From CAZBNB01 sp964493245 (GTDB lineage: Bacteria > Pseudomonadota > Gammaproteobacteria > Legionellales > Legionellaceae): 59,425 nt of DNA. The translations under genes and the position numbers were made by a program. The notes below the pieces were generated by a model. That model was not told where the DNA came from. It saw nothing but the letters and a program-made list of their open reading frames with translations, and made no database searches. The stretch is from NCBI GenBank assembly GCA_964493245.1, contig CAZBNB010000018.1, forward strand, positions 1 to 59,425, read 5' to 3'. Below are positions 18,449-25,872 of the stretch, piece by piece; the first letter of the stretch is position 1; each line of letters starts with the position of its first letter.

Positions 18449-19122
18449 GATGGCTGGTGCTTGTTAAAAAACAAATGAGTCGTGAGTGGTGTGTTCATAT
18501 GCGTGATGCGCGCTCAATGGTTAATACTTGTTTGTTTTTTCTGCTGATTTGCGTGTTTTTCCCACTAACAATGCCGCCTGATAATGTGTTGTTGCGTCAT
18601 GTATTTCCCGGCTTGGTTTGGATTGCAATGTTGTTGTCTTTATTTTTGTCTGCAGAGCGTTTGTTTCATCCGGATGATGAGGAAGGCGTCTTAGAGCAGT
18701 GGATTGTATCAGGTTATCCGATCAGTCTTTTGGTATTGGCAAAATTGTGGGTGCATTGGTGTATACAGGTATTGCCGCTGATTTTGATTTGCCCGATTTT
18801 AATGATCCTTTTTCAATTGTCATGGTATGAAATTAGTATTGTGATAGCGAGCTTGATGTGTGGTACGCCAGCATTAATTGCTTGGTGCGCTGTTGCGGCT
18901 GCGTTTGCGACGGGATTAAAACAAAAAAATGTGCTGATGGGGTTGGTAATATTTCCATTAACTGTCCCCATCCTAATTTTGGGCAGCGCATCGATTGACT
19001 TGGCTTTAGATGGATTGGTTGTTTATGGGTATCTGGCTTTGTTGCTAGCGATTTCTTGTCTTGCATTTGGATTTTTACCATTTGCTATTGCAGGTATTCT
19101 GCGCCATAGCTTGCGATCATGA
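18442..19122 (+). CDS. ccmB: Haem exporter/maturation membrane protein CcmB
   Basis: 226 aa with six likely membrane segments, the membrane partner of CcmA. MSREWCVHMRDARSMVN near the N-terminus is typical, and the length fits the family. It overlaps the ccmA stop by 7 nt, with GGAG upstream of the ATG. Five bases after its stop lies the end of an opposite-strand gene, so the usual ccmB-ccmC junction is broken here. Confidence 0.95.
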   Translation: MLGWLVLVKKQMSREWCVHMRDARSMVNTCLFFLLICVFFPLTMPPDNVLLRHVFPGLVWIAMLLSLFLSAERLFHPDDEEGVLEQWIVSGYPISLLVLAKLWVHWCIQVLPLILICPILMILFQLSWYEISIVIASLMCGTPALIAWCAVAAAFATGLKQKNVLMGLVIFPLTVPILILGSASIDLALDGLVVYGYLALLLAISCLAFGFLPFAIAGILRHSLRS

Positions 19123-19126
19123 ATCA

Positions 19127-20311
19127 TCAGCGTAAACGGATTGTCCCAATACTTTCTAATTGTCCCAATGTCCCATGGCCGGATCGCGGGCTAAATAGAC
19201 CGCGTTGGACTCTAACAAACCGACCTAAATTTGATGATTTATCCAGACAATCTGTTATTGCCTTTTGCTTTTCATTTACAGGCAATGTTTTTATATGCGT
19301 GACAAGCGACTCTTTCGCTTTGGTTTGTGTTGCGAGTACTTTTAATTGTGTTGGAGAAACGAAAGGTTTTGCTTGCAGCACTGACATAATGATTTTAGGG
19401 CTGGTTTTATTTTTGAGGATGGTTTGTATTTCTGCTTCTTGAATGATTTGCTTTGTTGGGATTGTTTTAAGAAAACCAAATGGGTCTTCAAGGTTGTCCG
19501 GATTATAAGTTTCCAGATCAGCATCCGTAGCTTTATGATACGCGTCTTTTCCAGGATGACGAATGGAGCTATAAATACCAATTTGTCTATCAGTAGGGAA
19601 TATTTTTCCGGGTCTAATATCGGCTCGTAATAAATTATCCTCTATTTCTTCTAATGTATCCTGGCATTCTTTTTCAAAACCAGGTGGTATGTAGATGGTA
19701 AATTGCATGCCCTCATAGAGTCTTAAACCATTTTTTACTTTTTGTTTTCTTATCTCTATTAGACGTTTATAAATTTCTTTGATCTGTGTAATCAAACTTT
19801 CTCTGCTAAGTATGTGTTGGTAAAAAAAACTGCTTAACTGAGTAAAATACGTTTGTGCGGATAAAGCGAATGGTTGCCCATGGTTTTCGTATGCAGTTAA
19901 TTTTTGATATAGACGATGAAAATTGTTTTTTAGAAGAGCGATATCTTGGGAATGACAGAGCTGTTTAAATTGGTTGTATTCTGCGGTTAGCTGCTCTAAC
20001 CTGTCTAATCTATGTTGTTTAAAATCTTCAATGACGTTCGTATTCACTACTTTAAAAGAGATATTTTTTTGATAAAGAAAAGGATGAATGATTTCCCATG
20101 CTTTGTGTATATCGTCTGGGTGAATACTAAGACGTGCTTTCCAGTTTCTATTGAGCCTTTTGTAATGTGATTGATTTTGCACTGTTTCCCATAAGCTGAA
20201 ATGGATGTGGCTTTCGATGCCATCAACATGCCTGGTTATTTTATATTTTTCATGAAGTGCGTTGTTAACTGGAATGAAGAAGTTGGGACTGATTAAATCG
20301 ATGTATTTCAT
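19127..20311 (-). CDS. Putative effector with SpvC/OspF-like lyase fold, inserted in the ccm operon
   Basis: 394 aa, no signal peptide. By eye it aligns with the SpvC/OspF phosphothreonine lyase family in four places and in the right order: WKARLSIHPDDIHKAW (residues 57-72) against SpvC KFHISV plus following helix; SFKVVNT (85-91) against WKVTDM, keeping the catalytic lysine (K87); QFTIYIPPG (203-211) against QFTLYIKPD; and IYSSIRHPGKD (246-256) plus LEDPFGFL against SYRNELRSGRD plus REEPFYRL. The catalytic histidine of the family falls on R60 here, with H64 close by, so activity may be altered or absent. An alpha-helical insertion (about 92-190) separates the second and third blocks. The C-terminal 110 residues are unmatched. 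It lies antisense between ccmB and ccmC. Family assignment is from memory and needs a profile search. Confidence 0.6.
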   Translation of the reverse strand: MKYIDLISPNFFIPVNNALHEKYKITRHVDGIESHIHFSLWETVQNQSHYKRLNRNWKARLSIHPDDIHKAWEIIHPFLYQKNISFKVVNTNVIEDFKQHRLDRLEQLTAEYNQFKQLCHSQDIALLKNNFHRLYQKLTAYENHGQPFALSAQTYFTQLSSFFYQHILSRESLITQIKEIYKRLIEIRKQKVKNGLRLYEGMQFTIYIPPGFEKECQDTLEEIEDNLLRADIRPGKIFPTDRQIGIYSSIRHPGKDAYHKATDADLETYNPDNLEDPFGFLKTIPTKQIIQEAEIQTILKNKTSPKIIMSVLQAKPFVSPTQLKVLATQTKAKESLVTHIKTLPVNEKQKAITDCLDKSSNLGRFVRVQRGLFSPRSGHGTLGQLESIGTIRLR

Positions 20312-20392
20312 TATAACATACTTCTAAAAATAGCATGCGTAATTATATCACTTTGTTGAAAATTATTTCAATATGAGAAATTAGTTTTCTGT

Positions 20393-20415
20393 TCGTTGTT
20401 TCTCGTAAGTCCTGA
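20393..20415. repeat. Repeat family B, solo end
   Basis: TCGTTGTTTCTCGTAAGTCC matches the terminal arm of the family B elements at 35338-35460 and 43717-43765. It lies in the 269-bp gap between the effector-like gene and ccmC. The rest of the gap holds a GC-richer imperfect hairpin (about 20446-20500) and must contain the promoter now used by ccmC. Confidence 0.6.
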
Positions 20416-20580
20416 TTAAAAATATACACCTCTCTCTGGCTCGACGTTCTGCGGGCTTGTCCGCAGAAGCCAGCGAACGGAAAGACTTGAGATACTTTCC
20501 CTGTTTAACTCAGACAAGCCTGGCGTTATTTGATACTCCTGTGATAAAATCAACCATTTTTTAATGTCAAAGAGATAAGC

Positions 20581-21309
20581 ATGTGGAAACTGCTTTACGC
20601 GTTAGCTTCTCCCAAGCGCTTTTATGAGTTAAGTGGACGCTGGATCCCGTGGTTGGGATTCGGCGCTGTTAGTCTATTTATCCTCGGTGCTTATTGGGGG
20701 CTGGTATTAGCGCCAGCAGATTACCAGCAAGGCGATGCTTTTCGTATTATGTATGTGCATGTGCCGTGTGCTTTTTTATCCATGAGTCTGTATGCCGCGA
20801 TGGGATTTATGGCTTTATTGGTGCTGATTTGGCGTATCAAGTTAGCAGGTATTATGCTGATGGCTTGTGCTCAAACCGGCGCGATGATGACGTTGCTCGC
20901 GTTGGTTACTGGTAGTTTATGGGGTAAACCGATGTGGGGTACCTGGTGGGTATGGGATGCCCGATTAACCTCCGAATTAATTCTGCTTTTTTTATATGGT
21001 GCTATTTGGGCGGTAGGACAAGCTTATCAATATCAAGCACACAGCGATCGCATTGTGGCTATTTTAGCACTGGTTGGCCTAGTTGATTTACCGATTATTC
21101 ATTATTCTGTTTATTGGTGGAACAGCCTGCATCAAGGTGGCACTTTTCTGACATTAAGTAAGCCTAAAATTGCTGCTAGTATGGCTTATCCGTTGATAGT
21201 GACTTTATCTGCATTTTTATTGTACAGTGCCATGCTGGTTCTTTTAAAAACACGCCATGCTTTGTTGTTACGTGAGCATCGGCAATCTTGGGTAGTGGAT
21301 GTGATATGA
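20581..21309 (+). CDS. ccmC: Haem transfer protein CcmC
   Basis: 242 aa with six membrane segments. The tryptophan-rich haem-handling motif WGTWWVWDARLTSELILL is intact, and histidines of the periplasmic loops are visible (YVHVPCAF and PIIHYSVYWW). It loads haem onto CcmE. It overlaps ccmD (ATGA). It should follow ccmB directly, but here 1.46 kb of foreign sequence intervenes, so the promoter in 20312-20580 is probably new. Confidence 0.97.
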   Translation: MWKLLYALASPKRFYELSGRWIPWLGFGAVSLFILGAYWGLVLAPADYQQGDAFRIMYVHVPCAFLSMSLYAAMGFMALLVLIWRIKLAGIMLMACAQTGAMMTLLALVTGSLWGKPMWGTWWVWDARLTSELILLFLYGAIWAVGQAYQYQAHSDRIVAILALVGLVDLPIIHYSVYWWNSLHQGGTFLTLSKPKIAASMAYPLIVTLSAFLLYSAMLVLLKTRHALLLREHRQSWVVDVI

Positions 21310-21467
21310 CAACATTTGCAACATGGTTTCACATGCATGGTTATGCCATCTATTTATGGCCTGCTTATGGTTTAGTGACGGCGATTTTATTTGGCCATTT
21401 TCTGATTAGTATTCGACAAGGACGACGGGCACGTGCGCAGTTGCGATCTAGATTTAGGCGCTCCTGA
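21306..21467 (+). CDS. ccmD: Haem exporter accessory protein CcmD (53 aa)
   Basis: A short membrane protein between ccmC and ccmE: MTTFATWFHMHGYAIYLWPA, one membrane helix and an arginine-rich tail (RQGRRARAQLRSRFRRS). The FHMHGYAxYLWPAYG pattern is the CcmD signature. Its ATG overlaps the ccmC stop and it ends two bases before ccmE. It is needed for release of holo-CcmE from CcmABC. Confidence 0.93.
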   Translation: MTTFATWFHMHGYAIYLWPAYGLVTAILFGHFLISIRQGRRARAQLRSRFRRS

Positions 21468-21469
21468 AT

Positions 21470-21904
21470 ATGCATAACAAACGTCGTCAAAAATTAATCG
21501 TGGTAGTGTCATTGATCGCACTTTTAGGCGTTGTGGTTGCTTTGGTTTTATATGCATTGCGTCAAAATATCAGTTTGTTTTATTCTCCCACACAACTAGC
21601 GAATCAAACCATTTCTGCTGAGCGAATGATACGTGTCGGTGGCATGGTTGTGCCACACAGTGTGGTGCGTGAAGCCGATGGTTTAACTGTACGCTTTGCG
21701 ATTACAGATTATGTACGCCAAGTGACGGTTCGTTATCGTGGTGTGCTACCCGATTTGTTTCGTGAAGGGCAGGGCGTGGTTGTCAAAGGGCATTTGTTAA
21801 ATATGGACTCTGTGTTGGCCAGTGAAGTATTGGCGAAGCACGATGAAAAATACATGCCACCTGAAGTTAAAGCAATATTGAAAACAGAAAAGGTTGAAGG
21901 ATGA
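21470..21904 (+). CDS. ccmE: Cytochrome c-type haem chaperone CcmE
   Basis: 144 aa. An N-terminal membrane anchor (LIVVVSLIALLGVVVALVLY) precedes a periplasmic beta-barrel. The covalent haem-binding histidine is in LAKHDEKYMPPE near the C-terminus. It carries haem from CcmC to CcmF. It overlaps ccmF by 4 nt. Confidence 0.97.
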   Translation: MHNKRRQKLIVVVSLIALLGVVVALVLYALRQNISLFYSPTQLANQTISAERMIRVGGMVVPHSVVREADGLTVRFAITDYVRQVTVRYRGVLPDLFREGQGVVVKGHLLNMDSVLASEVLAKHDEKYMPPEVKAILKTEKVEG

Positions 21905-23823
21905 TTGCTGAATTAGGCTTCATGACATTGTGCTGGGCGTTGATATGTGCGGGATTGCTGGTTACTGTGCCTTGGATTGGCTTACGCCGTAGTGGGGCAT
22001 CGGTTTATAAAACTGTCAATTATTATGTACGGCTACAATGCGCTTGTGTGGTATTTGCTTATCTCTGCTTAACAGTTTGTTTTTTACGAGATGATTTTTC
22101 TGTTACGTATGTTTTGGCTAACTCTAGTCTTTCTCTGCCCTGGTTTTATAAATTATGCGCTGTGTGGGGCGGACATGAAGGATCTATGTTGTTATGGGTC
22201 TTGGTTCTCAATGGCTGGATGTTGGTTTTAAGCTTTATGAGTCGTACTTTAGAGGATATGTTTCGTACACGTGTCTTTATTGTACTGGGCTTATTAAATG
22301 TCGGGTTTTTATTATTTCTTTTGATCGCCTCCAATCCATTTGCACGCCAATTTCAAATACTCGATTCGCCAGGGCGAGATTTAAATCCATTATTACAAGA
22401 TCCCGGTTTCTTATTTCATCCACCCATGCTGTATATGGGGTACGTAGGTTTTTCGGTGGCTTTTGCTTTTGCGATTGCAGCGCTTTGGAGTAAGCGGGTT
22501 GAAACCACGTGGGCCAAGTGGGCACGGCCTTGGACTTTGGCGGCTTGGTGTTGTTTAACTATCGGAATTACTTTGGGTAGCTGGTGGGCTTACCGTGAGT
22601 TGGGTTGGGGCGGTTGGTGGTTTTGGGACCCGGTGGAAAATGCATCCTTTATGCCTTGGCTGGTTGGTACAGCTTTAATTCACGCGCTGATGGTGAGCGA
22701 AAAGCGCCAACAATTTGTAGCGTGGACTGTTTTACTATCGATAGGTGCTTTTTCTTTAAGTTTAATTGGTACTTTTTTAGTGCGCTCGGGGGTGTTGACC
22801 TCGGTACATGCCTTTGCGGTTGATCCGTTGCGTGGATTAGCTATATTGATTTTCTTGTTGGTAGTGATTGGTGGCGCGTTGGTTTTATTTGCCTTCCGAG
22901 CGCAAGGATTGACGCAAATACAACAACCACATTTAATTTCTCGTGAAAGTGCACTGCTTTTGAATAGTGTGTTATTAGCGGTGGCAATGTTATCGGTTCT
23001 TTTGGGAACGATTTATCCTTTACTGATTGATGGATTGGGCTTAGGTAAATTATCGGTGGGTGCACCTTATTTTAATACGGTGTTTACCGCATTAATGTTG
23101 CCGCTCTTTGTTATCATGGGGTTAGGTGTGCAATTGCGTTGGCAGCGTGACTCACTGTGGCAACTAATGAAACGAAATGGTTGGATTGTACCTATCTGTT
23201 TACTGCTTCCTCTTCTGTCTTATTTTTTTGGTGCTGCGCATTTGATGGTGTATTTGGGATTGGTGGCGGCCAGTTGGATTTTTATCAGTACGTTGCTTGC
23301 TTTATGGTTGCGTGTGCGCAATGACGGGAATACTAGTGGACTATCCCAAGCTTATCTTGGCATGGTATTAGCGCATCTGGGGGTGGGCGTGACAGTTTTG
23401 GGTATCACGGTTTCTTCTGGATTTGGTATCCAAGAGGATGTTAAATGGTCTTTGGGTGAAACGATACAATTTGCTCATAAGTCTTTAACTTTTGTGCGTG
23501 AAACGGCGCTGAACGGTCCTAATTACCATGGTAGTCAAGTACGTATAGATGTATTGAGTGGAAGCCGACACAAGTCTATTTTTCCTGAAAAACGAATTTA
23601 TGATGTGACACACATGCCGATGACCGATGCGGCTATTGATGTGACACCTTGGCGTGATATTTATGTTGCTTTGGGTGAGCCGATTGGCGATACCGCTTGG
23701 TCAGTGCGTCTGTACTACAAACCGATGGTGCGCTGGATTTGGGGTGGGGGATGCTTGATGTTGATTGGCGGCGCGCTGGCTATGACAGATAGACGTTATT
23801 ATCGTCGTGGAGTGTCAACATGA
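21901..23823 (+). CDS. ccmF: Haem lyase subunit CcmF
   Basis: 640 aa, usual length, about 14-15 membrane segments. The WWD haem-handling motif GWGGWWFWDPVENASFMPWL and the upstream WGGHEGSMLLWVLVL are intact. It attaches haem to apocytochrome c in the periplasm with CcmH and CcmI. It overlaps both neighbours. Confidence 0.97.
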   Translation: MIAELGFMTLCWALICAGLLVTVPWIGLRRSGASVYKTVNYYVRLQCACVVFAYLCLTVCFLRDDFSVTYVLANSSLSLPWFYKLCAVWGGHEGSMLLWVLVLNGWMLVLSFMSRTLEDMFRTRVFIVLGLLNVGFLLFLLIASNPFARQFQILDSPGRDLNPLLQDPGFLFHPPMLYMGYVGFSVAFAFAIAALWSKRVETTWAKWARPWTLAAWCCLTIGITLGSWWAYRELGWGGWWFWDPVENASFMPWLVGTALIHALMVSEKRQQFVAWTVLLSIGAFSLSLIGTFLVRSGVLTSVHAFAVDPLRGLAILIFLLVVIGGALVLFAFRAQGLTQIQQPHLISRESALLLNSVLLAVAMLSVLLGTIYPLLIDGLGLGKLSVGAPYFNTVFTALMLPLFVIMGLGVQLRWQRDSLWQLMKRNGWIVPICLLLPLLSYFFGAAHLMVYLGLVAASWIFISTLLALWLRVRNDGNTSGLSQAYLGMVLAHLGVGVTVLGITVSSGFGIQEDVKWSLGETIQFAHKSLTFVRETALNGPNYHGSQVRIDVLSGSRHKSIFPEKRIYDVTHMPMTDAAIDVTPWRDIYVALGEPIGDTAWSVRLYYKPMVRWIWGGGCLMLIGGALAMTDRRYYRRGVST

Positions 23824-24365
23824 TACGATTGTCGCGCTGTATACGCTGGTTACCCATTATTTTATTTGGGTTGTTAGTGTTTTTTTTATGGCGTGGGCTT
23901 TCTGGTGATCCACATACGCTCCCTTCAGTCCGTCTTGGTCAGCCCATTCCTGATTTTACGTTACGACCCTTAGGTGATTTACACCCTACTGGGTTTGGTT
24001 CTAAAGCACTGCATGGAGAGTATACGCTTTTAAATATATGGGCCAGCTGGTGTGAAGCTTGTACTGAAGAGCAGGCTTTTTTAATGCAACTATCTAAACA
24101 AGGTATGCCGATTTATGGTTTAAATTACCAAGATCAGTCAGAAGCGGCGCGTCTTTGGTTGCGTACGTGGGGGAATCCTTTCCGTGCCGTGGGAGAAGAT
24201 CCGGCAGGTCGTGTGGCTATGGATTTGGGCGTGTATGGTACACCAGAAACATTTCTGATAGATCCCCATGGTATTATTCAGTTTCGCTATGCGGGGGTTC
24301 TTAATCAAACGGTTTGGCAAAAAGAATTTTTGCCTAGAATGCAAAAAAAATCAGGTGTTTTATGA
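23820..24365 (+). CDS. ccmG: Thiol:disulfide interchange protein CcmG (DsbE)
   Basis: 181 aa. An N-terminal membrane anchor (WLPIILFGLLVFFLW) then a periplasmic thioredoxin fold with the redox motif WASWCEACTEEQ (CxxC) and the cis-proline segment GVYGTPETFLID. It keeps the apocytochrome CxxCH cysteines reduced. It overlaps ccmF and ccmH by 4 nt each. Confidence 0.96.
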   Translation: MIRLSRCIRWLPIILFGLLVFFLWRGLSGDPHTLPSVRLGQPIPDFTLRPLGDLHPTGFGSKALHGEYTLLNIWASWCEACTEEQAFLMQLSKQGMPIYGLNYQDQSEAARLWLRTWGNPFRAVGEDPAGRVAMDLGVYGTPETFLIDPHGIIQFRYAGVLNQTVWQKEFLPRMQKKSGVL

Positions 24366-24760
24366 CGTGGGGACGATGGTTAGGTATTTTAGTGGGTGTT
24401 TTCTTCACTGTCTTTTTGCGTGCTGAGACTTTATATCCTTTTCATGATGCGAAACAAAATGCACAATTTCAGCATTTAATTGCTGATTTGCGCTGCCCTG
24501 TTTGTCAAAATCAAAATTTAGCTGATTCGAATGCACCCATGGCAAAAACATTGCGTGAGGAAGTATACCATGCTGTGGTTGCGGGTCGTTCGGATGATGA
24601 AATTATTCACGATATGACACAACGCTATGGTGACTACATTATTTTTAAACCGCCGGTTAAAGCCTTAACCTGGTTATTGTGGTGGGGGCCTGTGATATTT
24701 TTAGGCCTGGGTGTGTGGTTATTTTATTTATTATGTATTCAGAGAAAAAAACATGATTAA
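24362..24760 (+). CDS. ccmH: Cytochrome c maturation protein CcmH (N-terminal type)
   Basis: 132 aa. Signal-like N-terminus, the active motif LRCPVCQNQNLADSNA, and one C-terminal membrane helix (LTWLLWWGPVIFLGLGVWLFY). A periplasmic reductase of the haem ligation step. The separate TPR part is encoded by the next gene, as in species that split CcmH and CcmI. Confidence 0.96.
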   Translation: MTWGRWLGILVGVFFTVFLRAETLYPFHDAKQNAQFQHLIADLRCPVCQNQNLADSNAPMAKTLREEVYHAVVAGRSDDEIIHDMTQRYGDYIIFKPPVKALTWLLWWGPVIFLGLGVWLFYLLCIQRKKHD

Positions 24761-25424
24761 CCTGATTTTTTTAGCTGGGATCCTCTCGTTTTTTGTCTTG
24801 ATGATTGCTATTTTTCCACTTAAACGGTGTTCTCTTACTGTGTGCATCGGGGTGAGTTTGGGTCTTTTATTGGTATTTGCACTGAGTTACTGGATGTGGG
24901 GTGGTTGGCGAGAATATTTTGCTTATCAACAAGTGCTTGAAAAAAGAACACAGGCCGAAGCTGTTTTGCAATCGATGGGGGACGTAGAGACGGTGATCGA
25001 ACGCTTGCGCACGCAAGTGATGCAACATCCTAAGCAAGTGAAAGGTTGGTATTTATTAGGGCGCTTATATGCAAGTCAAAATCAGTGGGCAAATGCGGCC
25101 CACGCATTTGCAACCGCGAATCAATTAAAACCAGATGATGAACGTATTACGCTTAACTGGGCGCAAAGCCTTTTGGCGACAGAAAATCCACAATCAATTG
25201 AACAAGCCAAACGTTTGCTAAACCATCTTTTAACGCAACATCCTAACCAATTGGATGCGTTGGCTATGTTAGCGATGGAGGCTGATGCGCGTCATGCTTA
25301 TGCGGAGGCGCTTGAATATTGGCAGCGTGTATTGATGATATTGCCACCTAACGCAGAAGAAGCGAATCAGATTCGTGACCGGATTGAGCAGCTGCAGGCA
25401 AAGATTTCTTCTTCATCAAAATAA
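24753..25424 (+). CDS. ccmI: Cytochrome c maturation TPR protein CcmI
   Basis: 223 aa. Two N-terminal membrane segments (LIFLAGILSFFVLMIAIFPL and VCIGVSLGLLLVFALSYWMW), then a TPR domain with GWYLLGRLYASQNQWANAAH and DALAMLAMEADARHAYAEAL. It presents apocytochrome c to CcmF/H. The ATG overlaps the ccmH stop by 8 nt. It is the last gene of the ccm set and is followed at once by a repeat B end. Confidence 0.93.
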   Translation: MINLIFLAGILSFFVLMIAIFPLKRCSLTVCIGVSLGLLLVFALSYWMWGGWREYFAYQQVLEKRTQAEAVLQSMGDVETVIERLRTQVMQHPKQVKGWYLLGRLYASQNQWANAAHAFATANQLKPDDERITLNWAQSLLATENPQSIEQAKRLLNHLLTQHPNQLDALAMLAMEADARHAYAEALEYWQRVLMILPPNAEEANQIRDRIEQLQAKISSSSK

Positions 25425-25427
25425 AAT

Positions 25428-25460
25428 TCGCTTCGACCTCGTTGTTTTTCGTAAGTCCTG
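25428..25460. repeat. Repeat family B, solo end after ccmI
   Basis: CTTCGACCTCGTTGTTTTTC and the following GTAAGTCCTG match the right end of the element at 35338-35460 for about 30 bp. No left end is found, so this is a fragment, probably left by deletion or recombination. Confidence 0.7.
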
Positions 25461-25498
25461 TTGATAAATTAATTAATTAATTCGTTGAGGAGGCTTGT

Positions 25499-25762
25499 AT
25501 GTCCACGCTTGAGCAGTTAAGAGAAAAAGTCGAACAGGCAGATGCGATCATTATTGAGACATTAGCTAAACGACAAGAGCTGTCGAAACAAATTGGTCAA
25601 TTAAAATTAAATCAAGGCATAGAGGTTGTTGATCTCATACGAGAAAAAAAATTGTTTGAATTTTATGAGCGTTTGGCTGAGAAGCATCACTTACAACACA
25701 TTTTTGTTAAACGATTATTTAAGCTCATTATTGCTTACTCAAGAAAGGTGCAAAAATTATGA
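25499..25762 (+). CDS. Chorismate mutase, stand-alone AroQ type
   Basis: 87 aa, all-helical AroQ (type II) fold: LREKVEQADAIIIETLAKRQELSKQIGQLK carries the N-terminal helix, where the usual aspartate and the later arginine and lysine of the active site can be placed, followed by VDLIREKKLFEFYERLAEK. It converts chorismate to prephenate in tyrosine and phenylalanine synthesis. An excellent GAGGAGG ribosome site precedes the ATG. Unlike PheA or TyrA, no dehydratase or dehydrogenase is fused or adjacent. Confidence 0.8.
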   Translation: MSTLEQLREKVEQADAIIIETLAKRQELSKQIGQLKLNQGIEVVDLIREKKLFEFYERLAEKHHLQHIFVKRLFKLIIAYSRKVQKL

Positions 25763-25872
25763 AAGCGATGCAAGAGATAAGATCTTTAAGGGATTCCGCT
25801 ACATTGTGTTATCAATATCGCCTTCTTCGACATCTCCATCAGGTCTGTCTATTTGATGGCTTTCGTTATTAG
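25759..25872 (+). pseudogene. Possible start of a lost gene behind chorismate mutase
   Basis: An ATG overlaps the chorismate mutase stop (ATGA), the arrangement used for coupled genes in this genome, and opens MKAMQEIRSLRDSA before the frame runs for 37 codons into the 3' end of the opposite MATE gene. The first dozen codons may be the remnant of an operon partner cut off when the MATE gene arrived. I cannot identify the lost gene. Confidence 0.25.
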
